Shown in pieces: positions 35,222 to 47,400 of a DNA stretch of 64,000 nucleotides. Positions within the stretch are counted from its first letter, which is position 1; each line of letters starts with the position of its first letter. The stretch covers positions 62,001 through 126,000 of the forward strand of contig ML769502.1 in NCBI GenBank assembly GCA_009733575.1, in the 5' to 3' direction. The notes below the pieces were generated by a model that was not told where the DNA came from, did not search any database, and saw only the letters and a list, made by a program, of their open reading frames with translations. This DNA is from Gymnopus androsaceus JB14 (taxonomy: Eukaryota > Basidiomycota > Agaricomycetes > Agaricales > Omphalotaceae). Both the position numbers and the translations under genes were made by a program.

Positions 35222-37597
35222 ATGCCTACCGTTTCCGTTGACAAGGCCGAACTTTGGGAACGTTTAGGGCAGGAATTCTGTGAATAATCCGCTATTTCCC
35301 TCTAAATCTTCATCGCTAAACGTCCGCCAGCTTCCGAGGATTTCGACGCGCTCTGTTTTGAATATGGGGTCGAATTAGATGAAGATGTGCGTTTAGTGAT
35401 AATCTGAGATGATATATTGCTCAAGGATGCTGTTATAGACGACCGCAGAAGTCGAAGAAGCAATCAAGCAAGGTCTCCCGCTGAACGACCAGTGAGTTCC
35501 ATTCCATATTTGCCCGTCATAGTTCCTTTCTAACTCTCGATCAGCAACTGAAAATAGAGACTCCTGCTAATAGGTGCATTAATTACCCTGCCAAAATCTA
35601 ATCCGCAATCCTGATCTCTTGTTCAACCCAGATACGATCTGTTGTGTATCGAGGGTATCGCTCGGGCACTCAAGATTTTCCTGGGCAAAGCGAAAGCACC
35701 TCATTACAAGCTTGTATACCCATCAAAAGGTGAATCCGAGCTCTTGACAGTAACTATTCATCCAGAAGTGCGTCCTTTATTTCCTACAAGCGATGTTCCA
35801 AAACTCAAGACAATTTGCAGACGAAGAAAATCAAGGCCATTGTTTGCTTGCGCAATCCTTCGCAATATCAAGTTCACTCCCAGCTCTTATGCGTCCTTCA
35901 TCGATCTACAGGACAAGCTTCATCCAGAAATATCTGTCGGAGACGCCAGCTCGTCGCAATCGGGACGCATGATCTAGATACCTTGAAGGGACCTTTCAGG
36001 TACGAAGCCAGAGCGCCAAAGGACATCAAGTTTGCGCCATTGAACAAGGACAAGGCATATACTGCTGAAGAGCTTATGACTCTCTACGAGGTGCGTATAC
36101 AGATTCCACAATCGTACATAGCATTATTAACCCCTGCGGGATTTCAGTCCGACAAACAACTTTCGCGATATCTTCCCATTATCCGTGATTCGCCAGTATA
36201 CCCAATTATCTATGACGCAGAAGACCGTGTTTTGTCCATGCCTCCCATTATCAACTCGAATCATAGCAAGATTACGCTCAACACGACAAATGTCTTTATA
36301 GATGTGACTGCGACAGATCAGACCAAACTAGACATTGTTGTGAACATGGTGGTGACCATGTTCTCCGAATACTGTGCTGAACCCTTCACGTCAGTCATTG
36401 CGTGTTTCTTCTGTTCTACAACCTTACATGTTTTGTTCTTAGGGTTGAACCCGTAAAGATGATCCTACCTGACGGTTCTACCAAAATTTCACCCGACCTA
36501 TCTGAACGAAAGATGTTGGCACACGCTTCCTATGTCAACTCTTGCACGGGTCTTTCATTGAAATCCGAGGAAGTGACAAAGCTTCTAAGCAAAATGGCGC
36601 TTTTCCCCACTATTTCATCAACCAACGCCGATGAAATCGAGGTCAGCATCCCTCCCACTCGACCGGACATCTTCCATGAATGCGATATCATGGAGGATGC
36701 TGCCATTGCTTACGGATTCAACAACCTCCCTCATACATTCCCGCCTACGACGACGGTTGGCCAGCCTTCGGCGATCAACAAGCTGAGCGACATAATCCGG
36801 TTAGAGTGGGCTCTGGCAGGATGGGTAGAAGTGCTCCCGTTGACATTGGTTTGTGTTTTCCTTCCTTTCATACTATGCAGAATCTCATTCGTACACTGTC
36901 AGTGCTCTCATGAAGAAAATTTCGCCTTCTTGAACCATGAAGACGATAACAGCACGGCTGTCAAGATCGCCAACCCAAAGACCCTAGAATTCCAAGTCGT
37001 GCGTACGACCTTGATTCCAGGACTGCTCAAAACTATACGCGAAAATCGTTCCCATTCGTTACCCATGAAAATTTTCGAGGCAGGTGATGTTGTTTTCAAG
37101 ACGTGAAGAGAGAAAGACAAGCGAGGAACGAGCGACATGCTGCAGCCGTTTGGTGCAACAAAACCGCTGGCTTTGAGATCGTGCATGGTGTCTTTGACCG
37201 AGCGATGAAGATGCTAGAAATTCCGCGAATTAGCAATTCAGACTCGAAAGCAGTGACGGGGTATTATATGAAGGAAACTTCAGGTATGATATGGACTTTT
37301 ACAAGATATCCTAAGGCTAACTTTGTCTTTTCAGATCCCATGTTCTTCCCTGGTCGCGCAGCGACAATTTATTACCGTGCTCCGCCTAGCAAACGGAAGA
37401 ATACTACTTTCGAGAAGCTCAAACAGGATGCCAAAGCGGCCCTTCACGTCAGTAACGACATGGTACTGGGTACTTTGGGCATCCTGCATCCAAGCGTATT
37501 GGAGAAGTTTGATATTCAGTACCCTTGTTCCGCGGTTGAATTTACACTGGATCCTTTCAAAAAAGAGATGCAGAAGATTTGGACGAATGATGAATAA
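35222..37597 (+). CDS. FRS1: Cytosolic phenylalanyl-tRNA synthetase beta subunit
   Basis: The beta subunit of the alpha2beta2 enzyme that charges tRNA-Phe. The first exon reads [19 protein letters not shown], and short introns follow. Conserved blocks: [56 protein letters not shown]-type, [40 protein letters not shown]-like, [44 protein letters not shown]. The end is [16 protein letters not shown] and TAA at 37595-37597. The frame is broken by single-base changes at short homopolymers: a missing C near 35477 (GLPAERP), an extra A near 35833, extra C and A at 35923-35930, and a missing G near 37100 ([16 protein letters not shown]). With the frames read through, every block of a normal enzyme is present. 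It is an essential gene, so I infer assembly error. Confidence 0.88.
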
Positions 37598-37656
37598 TGC
37601 TAGTTAGATGGATATCTACCATAATAGAATGCAGTTTGTACAGTGTATAAGTAAGT

Positions 37657-37998
37657 CATTGTGCCGTCGAAGGAGAAAGCATTTCCGTTATGGTAAAGTA
37701 GTTTTTTTCTGCTTCGCGTCCTTCGGCTACTCATACTCGTACACGCTGTTCGCAAAGCCTCTGGAATTTGGATTTACCTCTGGACACTGGAGCAATCTTT
37801 TCACCGCATCCACCTTTCCGTTCTGCGCTACATAAGATAGTGGTGTGCGTCCGTTCAATTGTCCCTGGAATCAGGTATTCCAGCAGCATCGCTGCGAGAG
37901 AGTAGAATATCAAGAATGTCGGTATGACCTTGTTGAGCAGCGTATGATAATATACTAATTGTCCCGTGCCCAGGCATCGACTTCCTGTCAATTTAACG
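37657..37998 (-). pseudogene. Relic of the ankyrin tail of the NLR-like gene
   Basis: This stretch is homologous, in the same orientation, to 40548-40925, the last two ankyrin repeats and 3' end of the NLR-like gene. Shared text includes CTGGACACTGGAGCAATC, CCTGGAATCAGGTATTCC and AAGAATGTCGGTATGACC. Translated, it gives GHTDILDILLSRSDAAGIPDS and QNGKVDAVKRLLQCPEVNPN, but two extra bases in GACAATTGAACGG shift the frame. Homology fades past about 37998. It sits just after the FRS1 3' end and is not expressed as a gene on its own. Confidence 0.8.
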
Positions 37999-38223
37999 AT
38001 TACGCCAACAAAAGTCCAAGAATCACTTCATCTCCTTCCACATTTTCTGTTTTGGACCAAAGGCACAAAGTCAAGGTCCATTCCAGGCGGAGAAAATAAC
38101 AACTAAGCTTATAATCTTCTTGCCTCATGCGAGCGACTGTCAGGCCAAACGGAAGTATTCTCCTTACTGGCCCGACTCGGACTAACCCCGGTCCTGGACG
38201 AGACCAAGTCCGATTTTCCTTCT

Positions 38224-39725
38224 TCATACCTTTGATAACCTTTCCTCTGTAGCTTCTTTCCGTTCGACGCGCTTCTCGCTTTGTTCAAACCATGGATGCC
38301 GCAGCACCTCCTCTGCACTAGGCCGCGCCGTAGGATCCATCTTCAGCATCCACCTCATCAAATCGCCGAGCCCCTTGTCCATTCTGCTCCCTAATCGCTC
38401 TCTCCATTCCGAATCTGTTGTCGCTGGGGACAACTCTTCAAGATTATTGTAGTCAGTTCAAGAGGAGTAGAGCAACGACGACTGAGAATTGTTTATGTTA
38501 GTACATACCACTATCGAGTTCGGGTAGATGTTTCTGCCATTCCGAGGGCATTTCACCACACAACTTGGCCATGTCTCGGAGGTGGTCGGTGTTTGATCCT
38601 CCACTATAGATGATCTGGCCATCGGCTGCTATGTAAAATAACTAAACAGGCATAATGAGTAATTAGAAGGCTTCGGTATTTAATGGAGGGTTGAAGCGAT
38701 TACTTACAACGCACGCGAGAGACCAGATATCACTCGCAAATGTCACAGAAGCGACTGAAGACTCCGAGGTCACCATCTTGAACATGATTTCTGGCGCACA
38801 CACATTTGGAGGTGTAATGCAGGGACGTGGAGGCTTGCCAATAATCGCAGCTGAAATCCGAGAAGTTTGAGACTTGAGTCGGTATCAAGTAAGCGACTCG
38901 GAAGAAGATCCAATTACCGTTCCCAAGATCCATGATCTTAGCAGAAACACTAGCCATTTGCGGAGAGGAGCGTCCTTGCGATGTGAAGTAATCTGCGAGG
39001 TTGATTGGTGATAAGAGGTATGTAGGGAGTGATTTGGGTGATGGGTGCGGTTTGCAATGCAGTACAACATGGGGATCAGGTTGAAAGTCTTCAAGGAGGT
39101 CGAGTTCGGAGTGCTCTTCCAGCATCGGTAGAGAAACTCCTATATTTCGGGCATGTAAATCTGTGGTAGCATGTCAGACCGATAAAGGAAAACAAGAACA
39201 CTCAGGCTACTACTCACCTCCGTGAATGACACCATTCCGATGCAAGAATGCAACGCCTTGTACGACTTGATGGCAGAGCGACCGGCGTTCGTCCAGAGTA
39301 GGCTTGAAGGACGATACACTCGGCAAGCAAGCCAGAACACTGTAAACAAGGACAGTATGGGTGCCGTTCGGACCATGCAGTGAGAAGCTGTCCAGAAGAT
39401 TTACGACGTGTAGCGATTCCGATGGAAGCCGACGGTGGACATTTATCTCATGATCAGAGTCGGCATTTGCAGCACATATCTTGAGTGCAACATAGCGACT
39501 GGGGAGTTGAGATTTTTCCGCTCCTTCTGGTAGAGTTCTGGCAAGCCATACAGTTGCGAACGAGCCCCACCCAAGCTTGTGAAGGACGCGATATACTGCG
39601 CTTTCGGATCTAAATACATTTCCAAGGTGTACAGGGTGAAAGCCTCCAAGAGTATACCGCTCAATCTCTTCAGTTTCATGAGAAAGTCCCGGCCAGTGCA
39701 GCAGCGGATCAGAGAGTTCGGACAT
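38224..39725 (-). CDS. SRPK-like protein kinase
   Basis: Kinase of the SR-protein-kinase type that phosphorylates Arg/Ser proteins. N-terminal features: MSELSDPLLHWPGLSHETEEIERYT, PVHLGNVFRSESAVYRVLHKLGWGSFATVWLAR (the SRPK Gly loop) and YVALKI. After an intron with donor GTGAGT the catalytic loop reads VIHGDLHARNIG; then KIMDLGNG, where Leu replaces Phe of DFG as in SRPKs. The activation segment has CAPEIMF and DIWSLACVLFYI, and the end is MLKMDPTARPSAEEVLRHPWFE with stop at 38224. Compared with a standard SRPK it is short, with no long spacer insert. It reads as a divergent relative of the kind multiplied in mushrooms. A Met 24 bp upstream (39749) is an alternative start. Introns separate the catalytic loop, the activation segment and the C-lobe. 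Confidence 0.78.
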
Positions 39726-39906
39726 GGGTACAAAGTGGAAGTGCAGCAAGATGCAAATTTCGGGGAAGGCACGGGAAACGTTTGTACATGTAAGTAATAT
39801 CCAACTTGTAAGTTCTGTCTAGCTGATTGCGAGACTTGAGCAGACGTCATAAGCACCGCGAAATCGAAACTTAAATTAATTAGACCACAACCACCACTAC
39901 CGCTAA

Positions 39907-40449
39907 AATGTCCACGCAAACACACTCTAAAGCAGCGACCTCTGCTGACAAGAATTCCCGCCGTACTCTTCCTCCAAAGTATCGAGCACTCAGCGGCTAC
40001 TCTCTCACATAGACGACTTTCAAACATTCGTCATCTCGATCGCGCCTTCTGCCATTAATGCTGGAAGTCCTATCGCTTATGTCCTTCATTACGATCGCTG
40101 GCGTAGAAATCTACCTCAAGATGTTCCAAGGGAGCAGGTCCCCTCGGTAATGTGTGCGTGTGTTATTTCATTCTGATACTGTTTATTGCCCACTTTGGAA
40201 CACGCAGGCCTATTTCGCCCGGGCGATAAGGAGCAGGGTGAACCCAGCCACTTATTTTTCCCTACTCGGTCGGCACCGTACCAGAATCGGGAATAACTGA
40301 CTCAGCCTGACTTTTGCATCCCAAATGGACCTGATGTCGCATGTTTGGAAGAATTCGCTCGAATGGTAGAAGAGAAGTGTGGAGGAAAGCTAGACAAAAC
40401 CGCATTGACATTTGAATGCATTAAAAACCTTCATCCTTATTATAAGTGA
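39907..40449 (+). CDS. Small putative gene of unknown function
   Basis: Possible exons are ATG 39907 onward (MSTQTHSKAATSADKN, PPKYRALSG), a segment reading DDFQTFVISIAPSAINAGSPIAYVLHYDRWRRNL, and a last segment IPNGPDVACLEEFARMVEEKC ending in YYK and TGA at 40447-40449. The borders between these pieces are uncertain: the first piece meets a TAG that could be an acceptor. I recognise no family. It lies between the SRPK-like kinase and the NLR-like gene, and may be a decayed gene rather than a live one. Confidence 0.35.
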
Positions 40450-40541
40450 TATGTGGTGAGTGCAGCTTTTGTCGGCGTTTCCTGTTATATATATAAAAGT
40501 TCGAGTACGTACTTGTGGGAGCCGGTCAAGCCGGACAATCA

Positions 40542-43500
40542 TCACGGTGCTTGTGGTGCCATCGAAGAAGAAAGCATATCCATTATGACAATGTAGCTCT
40601 TTCTTGCTTCGCGTCCTCCTCTCCCCTTCGCTAATCCTTCGGCCGCATACTCGAACACGCTGTTCACAAAGTCTCTGGCATTCGGATCCACCTCTGGACA
40701 CTGGAGCAATCTTTTCACCGCATCCACCTTTCCATTCTGCGCTGCATAAGATAGTGGTGTGCGTCCGTCATTGTCCCTGGAATCAGGTATTCCAGCAGCA
40801 TCGCCGCGAGAGAGCAGAATATCAAGAATGTCGGTATGACCTTGTTGAGCAGCATACGATAATATCGTTCGTTGCTGATTATCCAGTGCCCAGACATCGA
40901 CGCCCCGTCGATTCAAAAACAGACATACCGCTTCGAAATGTCCGGACATAGCTGCACACATGAGTGGGGTGGCTCCCCATATGTCCGCATGGTTTACGTC
41001 TAAATCTTCCAGACCAAAAAGCACTCGTATCACTCCACTGTGGCCGTTCGATGCAGCATGGTGGAGAGGCAATCTCCCGGAGTTGTCTGGCTCATTCAGA
41101 AGAATCCCTGGTACAGATATGAGCTGTTTTATGACTGGTTCATGCCCAGAGTGTGCAGCATGAGCCAAGGCAGTCCGTCCTTGCTTATCTTTGCTATTGA
41201 AATAGACATCTTTCCGGGCTAATAGCAGGCGGACAATATCGTGATGCCCCTCCTGCGAGGCATATGCCAAAGCGTGCATGCCATGGTGGTTCTGTGAATT
41301 TATATTGATATCTGGATGTTCCACCAGATCTTTTACAAGTGCTGTCCACCCGTAGGCCGCCGCATATGATAGCAGGCTACGTTCACCAGGTTTCGTTTTT
41401 AAGGAAATCGTCGGACAGGCAAACAAAAGCTCAACAGTTGTACGGTTTTTTTGCTCGGCAGCATACCCCAGGGGAGTAAGATCACAAGTATCGGTAGAGT
41501 TGTGGTTGGCTCCTGCATTCAAAAGGAGTAGCACCATTCTTCCATCCCCCTGTTCCGCCCCATAAGATAGAGGAGTGCGTCCGGAATTATCCCTTAAGTC
41601 AATGAGCACATCCTTTTGTCGAGAAAGCAAAGAACGAGCTATCGAGACTCTACCATATTGAGCACTGTAGGATAGAGGTGTTCGACCAACCAAGTCTGTG
41701 AGATTCACGTCCACATCGGACGAATCTAAGAGAAGGCAGACGACGTTCTCGTGCCCTCGCTGCGCTGCTAAGGACAGGGAACTTCGTCCTTGCGAATTTA
41801 GGCAGTTGACCAAAATTTCCTTTCTCTCCAGCAAAATTCGTGTAACGGCCTCGTGTCCTTCCTTGGACGCGTAAAGTAATGGACTGAGCCCTAGCGCATC
41901 TCTTTGGTTGACGTCGATTCTCTCCCCGTCGAGTAGAGCTTTGACGACGTCACTGTAGCCATATTGTGCAGCGTAAGATAGCGGAGTACGTCCACTTCTA
42001 TCTTCTGCGTTTAGCTCAATGTCTTCGTGACTGACCAAAAGCGAGACCAATTCCACACATCGACTATCGACGGCATAGAATAGCACCGTGCGGCCAAAGA
42101 TATCTTTGGAAGTTATCATGTCCGGTGTGGAACACCGCTTGAGAAGAAGCCTGGTGACTTCCATTGACCCCCCTTCCGCTGCGTAAGAAAGAGGAGTTCG
42201 AAGATGATAGTCTTTCAAGCCAAACTTGATGTGGTCTTCGTGATTTAATAACACGCGCACCACTCCAATGCTTCCTCGGGAGGCCGCGACTGTGAGAGGT
42301 GATTTATCGTAGTCATCTTGTGCATCAAGGAAAACCATAGGACGATGAGCTGATTGGCGTCGACTTTTCAACTTTAAAAAGGATGTAAGAAATCGAGAAG
42401 CTCGCTTGAGAGGAGTTTCGTGCTGCTTGATTATTTGCTCGCAGGTTGCCGGGAGGTCAAAGTAAGCACAAAAGTGCATCGCTGACCATGGCGTGCATTT
42501 GGGACTCCTCATTGTGTCGTAAGTCAGCATTCGACCAAGGGAGCACTCTGTGTCGCATGCGAGCAATTCGAGAACATCATCCACCAACTCGAGCTCACCG
42601 CAATCGTGAACATGGTGGCCCCACTCCTGCAGAGCGTAACTGAAAAAAGGATGCTTTCTAGCTGTAGCAAGGATTTCCTCCTCTATAAAACCCCCGGTGC
42701 CACAATTCAAGTTGGGGAGAATGCAGCGCAGGTAGGAGAGACAAGCAACAGCCATATGATGCTGGACATTGGACCAAAGAGCTCTTTGTTCCTTGATGAT
42801 ATATTCGTAAGCCGTGTAATCTTCAAAACCAAATGAGAGTTTTGAACTCAAATTTTTTCAAAAGACTTACGAATCAGTCGGACTTGAGCTGTGTTTTCTT
42901 CTACTTCTATAAGCCCCGCACAAGCGGAAATAACAGACTCCTTTCCAATTGAAAGCCTATGCTCCAAATTTTGGCTAGTGTCGGCAGTGGGTTTTGACAT
43001 GATATTGATAACCTCTTGTAGCTCCGAGATTACAAGAACACGGCGTGCAAAAGTAACCCAAAGCAAAGAGCAGAGGGCCAACCTTGTGGTTTCGGGATTC
43101 GAAGCACTTGAAATGCGTTGCATGGTCTTTTCATATGTTCTGTGAACCCCCGACGGGACGTTCTCGAGTACTTCAAGTGCTTCACCAATCTTTGATACGT
43201 TCATTAATGCATCAAGGTGAAGGCGGGCCAATACAAACCTTGCAAGGTTTGGTTCGTCAGTTAGTTTACAGTAGTAGTAGTTCCAGGAGATCACATACAT
43301 TCCGTCTGCTTTTTGGACCACTTGTTCCAGTATTTTTTGCTTCAGATCAACTCCACATTGCTGGGCTAAGCGACTTAGCTCGAATCGCTGTTCGGCATAG
43401 ATACGCAAGTCATGTTGACTAGCATGGATATCCAAACGAGTCCACCCTTCGAAAATCTGCTCAATCGAGGGATCAGGTCTTGAAGTGAAGAGAAGATTAA

Positions 43501-44346
43501 CAGAGAAAGAGCTAAGGGTATGTGTTAAGAGCGACCTGGTTTGGTCGTCGAGGCATTCGTCCAATGCGTCGACGATCACAAAGATTCGATTGAACCCTTG
43601 AGCCACAGCAGAAAATGTTGCGACGATTTCGTCAAATCGAGGGAAAGATGATTTAGAACTGTGGTACTCGTACAACGATGCCACAGTCGGTGGAACGACT
43701 GGACAGGACTCCACAATTTGTCGGAGCATAGCAGACAGTAAATTCTTTGTGCTTTGGATATTGCTTTGCCTGAAATCGCAGAAAGCACAAACAACAGCGA
43801 CATTAGAGTCTTTGAAATACTCGTCTAGATCGTTCACAAGACCGGCGGCAGTCATTGTTTTACCAGCAGCATCTAGAAAGGTGTTCATTGGGTTAGGAAA
43901 TAAAGCAGGAAACGCAATAGTTACGCAATCCAGGCATCCAAAGCATTTTGGTATCTCCATCTCTCCACCGTCTGTATTTCTCGGACTGCATAGGCTCTAA
44001 ACCAGTTCCCAGTGCCCGACCATGTAAGATGACTCTTTGTGTCTCTCTAAAGTCGATGAGGGATAACCATTCCACAATCTCTCGGTTCTCACAATCTACA
44101 AATTGTGATATGAGTTTGTCCACTATAGCTAGGGCATAACACATTACCTGAGTGAACGGTTATAGTGTCCGAGCTAGATGTGCTGCGAATACTGGATTTC
44201 GAGCTCGCAACCATGAGTGCGTTTCCTGCGATCCCTCTTATCAAGTTCAGGCGAGAACTATAGGGTGTGTGTTTACGGGAGAAAGCAAGATTCAATTGGT
44301 TACCAAGCTTCATGTCCATTGGGTTCAATGTCAATAAATTAAACAA
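40542..44346 (-). CDS. NLR-like protein: NACHT NTPase with 16 ankyrin repeats
   Basis: Four exons (44346-44148, 44095-43925, 43872-42871, 42820-40542) sum to 3,651 nt, an unbroken 1,216-residue protein. The N-terminus (~65 residues) is short and Ser-rich with no recognised effector domain. The NACHT entry reads IVEWLSLIDFRETQR; the P-loop GLHAAGKTMTAAG is assembled across the second intron. Walker B is FVIVDALDECLDD, and a sensor segment LLFTSRPDPSIEQIF follows. A winged-helix region leads to VRLIHYTAYEYI, built across the third intron. Then come about 16 ankyrin repeats (GRTPLSYAAQ style) and a partial last one. Fungal NLRs of this layout are thought to sense non-self and trigger incompatibility or cell death; that role is from the family, not shown here. 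The stop is at 40542. A relic of its tail lies at 37657-37998. Confidence 0.88.
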
Positions 44347-44375
44347 CTGGCTATATAAATAAGCGCCGATGTAGT

Positions 44376-44404
44376 CTTTCAGAGCTTACAATAAGCTCTG
44401 AAAG
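44376..44404. repeat. Perfect 13-bp inverted repeat with 3-nt loop upstream of the NLR-like gene
   Basis: CTTTCAGAGCTTA at 44376-44388 is followed by CAA and its exact reverse complement TAAGCTCTGAAAG at 44392-44404. It lies 30 bp before the NLR-like start codon (44346) and about 20 bp past the 3' end of the regulator copy A, so it is in the NLR promoter or 5' UTR. It could be a hairpin in the transcript, a palindromic protein site, or a leftover of a small inverted-repeat element. Confidence 0.8.
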
Positions 44405-44425
44405 TAAGAATTGCCTCTCCTATTA

Positions 44426-47400
44426 TTACCTCCAAATAGATTGAATCACTTCGTCGACGCTGGTCATATAGGAGGACCAATCATCCTCGTTTGATACACT
44501 GAGTAAACTTGGTTTCATATCAGGTTGTGAACATCTCAGGCGCAACATACCTATTGCTTTCCTGCGTTCCGCTAAATTGGAAGATTGAATTAGGGTCAGG
44601 CGCAGTGTAATCCTCTGAGCTATACGTTCCAATTCCTGATGCCAACCGGTCAGTAGCAGCACGCAAGACTGGATTTATGCACTCACCTAGCGTGTAGGAC
44701 GAGATCGAGTCTTGGGGCGTGAAGTCGAAAGATGGATGACTAGATAGTGTTTCTATTGACACAGGAGTAACAGGTTCCCAATTCTGAGAGTCGAACGTAA
44801 CAGGCCATTGAAAGCTTCCGAGTTCACTGCTATGCGTAGGTAGACTGAACTCTGATTGTGTTTCAGATTCTTCTTGTTGTATTGCAGCCCGGATGGCGGC
44901 AGACACTCGATTGGAACCCGCTATTTGACGTTGCTCGATTGGTGAAAACAAATCGACCGATATATCATCTGGGCTGTCTGGAGCTCCTCTAACTCTTTTG
45001 GAAGTCGGCGGAGTGGCTTTCTCGTAGTGCATGCGACTGACAGATAATACTTCCATTAAGATATCACTATAAGGAGGAAGGAAGAGTAAGTAACCATATT
45101 TTCTCAACAAATTGGTCTCTGACTTACGTGAAGCGCCCAGCAACTGGCCAACTGAACAGCAATTAGTATAGTGGCAGGACGAAGAAGAAGAAGAACCTTT
45201 TCTCGTATATCTGAAGAGAGTGTATGGATCTATATACATCGACCAATTCTTTACCGGGATTGAGCGCATTGGATGTTTTAAGGCGTCGAGAAAACACATT
45301 AACAAGCAGCACTATGTTTGCGTTGAATAGCGCCATCTGCATCATCGTAAGCGATATCGAGAATACTAGACAGACGACACCGACTTACCGCTACAGTTGA
45401 CACAGCAAGCAACCCGGCATTGCGCTGTTCTGCGATCTCCACGACATGACTAGAATGTGAATTTATATTTCAAAGCGATTGACTGCTGAAGACTTCAGTG
45501 AAAGCTCACCAACACGCTCGAGCAGCTGTGGCACAGATAGCCAAAGAAGGAAAGCTTAGAACTGACGCTTGTCCTGGTGGAGGTATAAAAGTCCTATGCA
45601 CTGTGAAATACTGTGTTGGTAATTTTGAAGGACAAGAAAAAGTTTGATGAAAACCTTGAATCTGAATCCAGTAGTAAGTTGCGTAGAGCATGGCCGATTG
45701 CCTAAAATGTTCAGGGTTTTCGCGTTTTGGATCCCACGTCACTACAAAAGGGTAAGCGACAGTGTGCGGAACATTGAACGGAAATTTACAGTGGTCAGGT
45801 ATGTTATCCACCCATCTAGACTGTCTTTAGCCGACATTGAAAATAGACCTACGACACAACGGCACCTATTTAGAGACGAGTCTAGTTCCGCCACGATCTT
45901 CTCGTTCCATTCAAGGGAGGATAGTCCCATTGCAGTCCACATCTCCGACCGCCTCGCTGCGTACTAGCAACACTGTCAGCGAATGCTTCGGATATAACAC
46001 GGTGAAGAGTCAGCGCACAATAGTTCGCGCCGCATAGCCCAAAATATCCATAAGCTTTATAAAGGTTGCATAATAAGACGCAGAGCACGGTTTGCCAGGT
46101 GGTTGCTTGAATGCCAGGTCAGGATCTGAATGTTCCCAATATTCATCGTCACAGTCTTCTATCGGAAACTCGACATCAAAACTGTGGACGATACGACATA
46201 GTCAGCGCTGTGCGTGTAGAAGATTTGAAGCATACTCTTCATTAGCAATCGAACGGGCTCGTCCTAAAAATGAGTAAAATGCAGTTAGCAAACTGCTTTA
46301 CGGTTGAACGAAGCAGAAATCACCCAAAAGTGCCGAGACATATATATCACTGATGTAAAGGAACCAGAATGCACGCTTCCCAAGTTCACTCTCCAATGTA
46401 GGTCTGGGGTTTGCAGGCTTCTTTCGATGGGCTCCAACGTCTTGAGCTAGACGAAGCCCGAAGCTGATGAGCGGCCAACACACTTCGGGTGTCGTCGTAC
46501 TGTTCATAAAGAACATGTATACCTGTAACATGCGGTAGGTAACGAAAGGTGTCTTTCAGCATATAAAAACGTACGCAGTAGAGCTGAAGCTCGTATATGC
46601 AGGGTGGCACCAGGAAAGATGTTTTTATCGGTTGAATTTGACGTATCCACTTCCAGCCTACTGACTGCTCTGAACTCGAGCCCTCTTCGAAAACACGCGG
46701 ATCTGATGAGAAGCGACTGCCAACTGCACAAACTGCGAGAACGACAGCACCGAAATGTCGATCTTTGAAATGTAAGCCTTCTCCGATAGATCTCAGAAAG
46801 GATTGTGGATGCAATAGTGGTAGAACATCGTTAATACGGCTGATATAATGTTTGGAGAGATCTTGGATTAAGTCTTCGTCTGGGAATATAAAAGGTGGAG
46901 GATCGACTGCTGGTATTATTTGCCACTAAAGTTCCTAAAGTCAGCATCGGATGCCATTTGAGTCTCAAATATTTCTACTAACAGGATGAATGGTCCAAAA
47001 TTCAGGCCGTTTAGAGCTCGGGCGAGTGTCAACTTTTGCTGCAATGCTACTGGAATTGCCAAAATGACGAGCCTTGGGTTCCGAGCTTTGAATACCCATG
47101 CTTTGTAAATGTGCAGTCAGGCCGTCAACATCGGAATCCAAATATGAGTCCGGAGCTGGAACGATCCTGGAAGAGGAGGAGGAGCGTGAAGGACTTGTGT
47201 AGGCCATGCTATCTGGGGTGCCAGCGTCTTTTGATGAGAGTGCGCCTGTTGCAACCGAATTATTTCTTCTTCCAATTCCTTGATATGGATTGCGAGGTCG
47301 ATCAGTAGCTGTTGGACTGCTTGAGGTTCATGTGGGGGTTCATAGGACTTCCCGGAGGAGAGAATGCTGCTAACGATCGATTGAATGGTGCGCTGTCCGC

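Noticed and set aside
35222..37597. FRS1 as a true pseudogene
   Set aside because: All conserved blocks are present and the breaks are one-base changes at short homopolymers; assembly error explains this better for an essential gene.
37623..37835. Plus-strand short frame after FRS1
   Set aside because: It is the antisense of the ankyrin-tail relic.
42446..42836. Plus-strand frames inside the NLR-like gene
   Set aside because: Shadows of the ankyrin/NACHT coding strand with no independent support.
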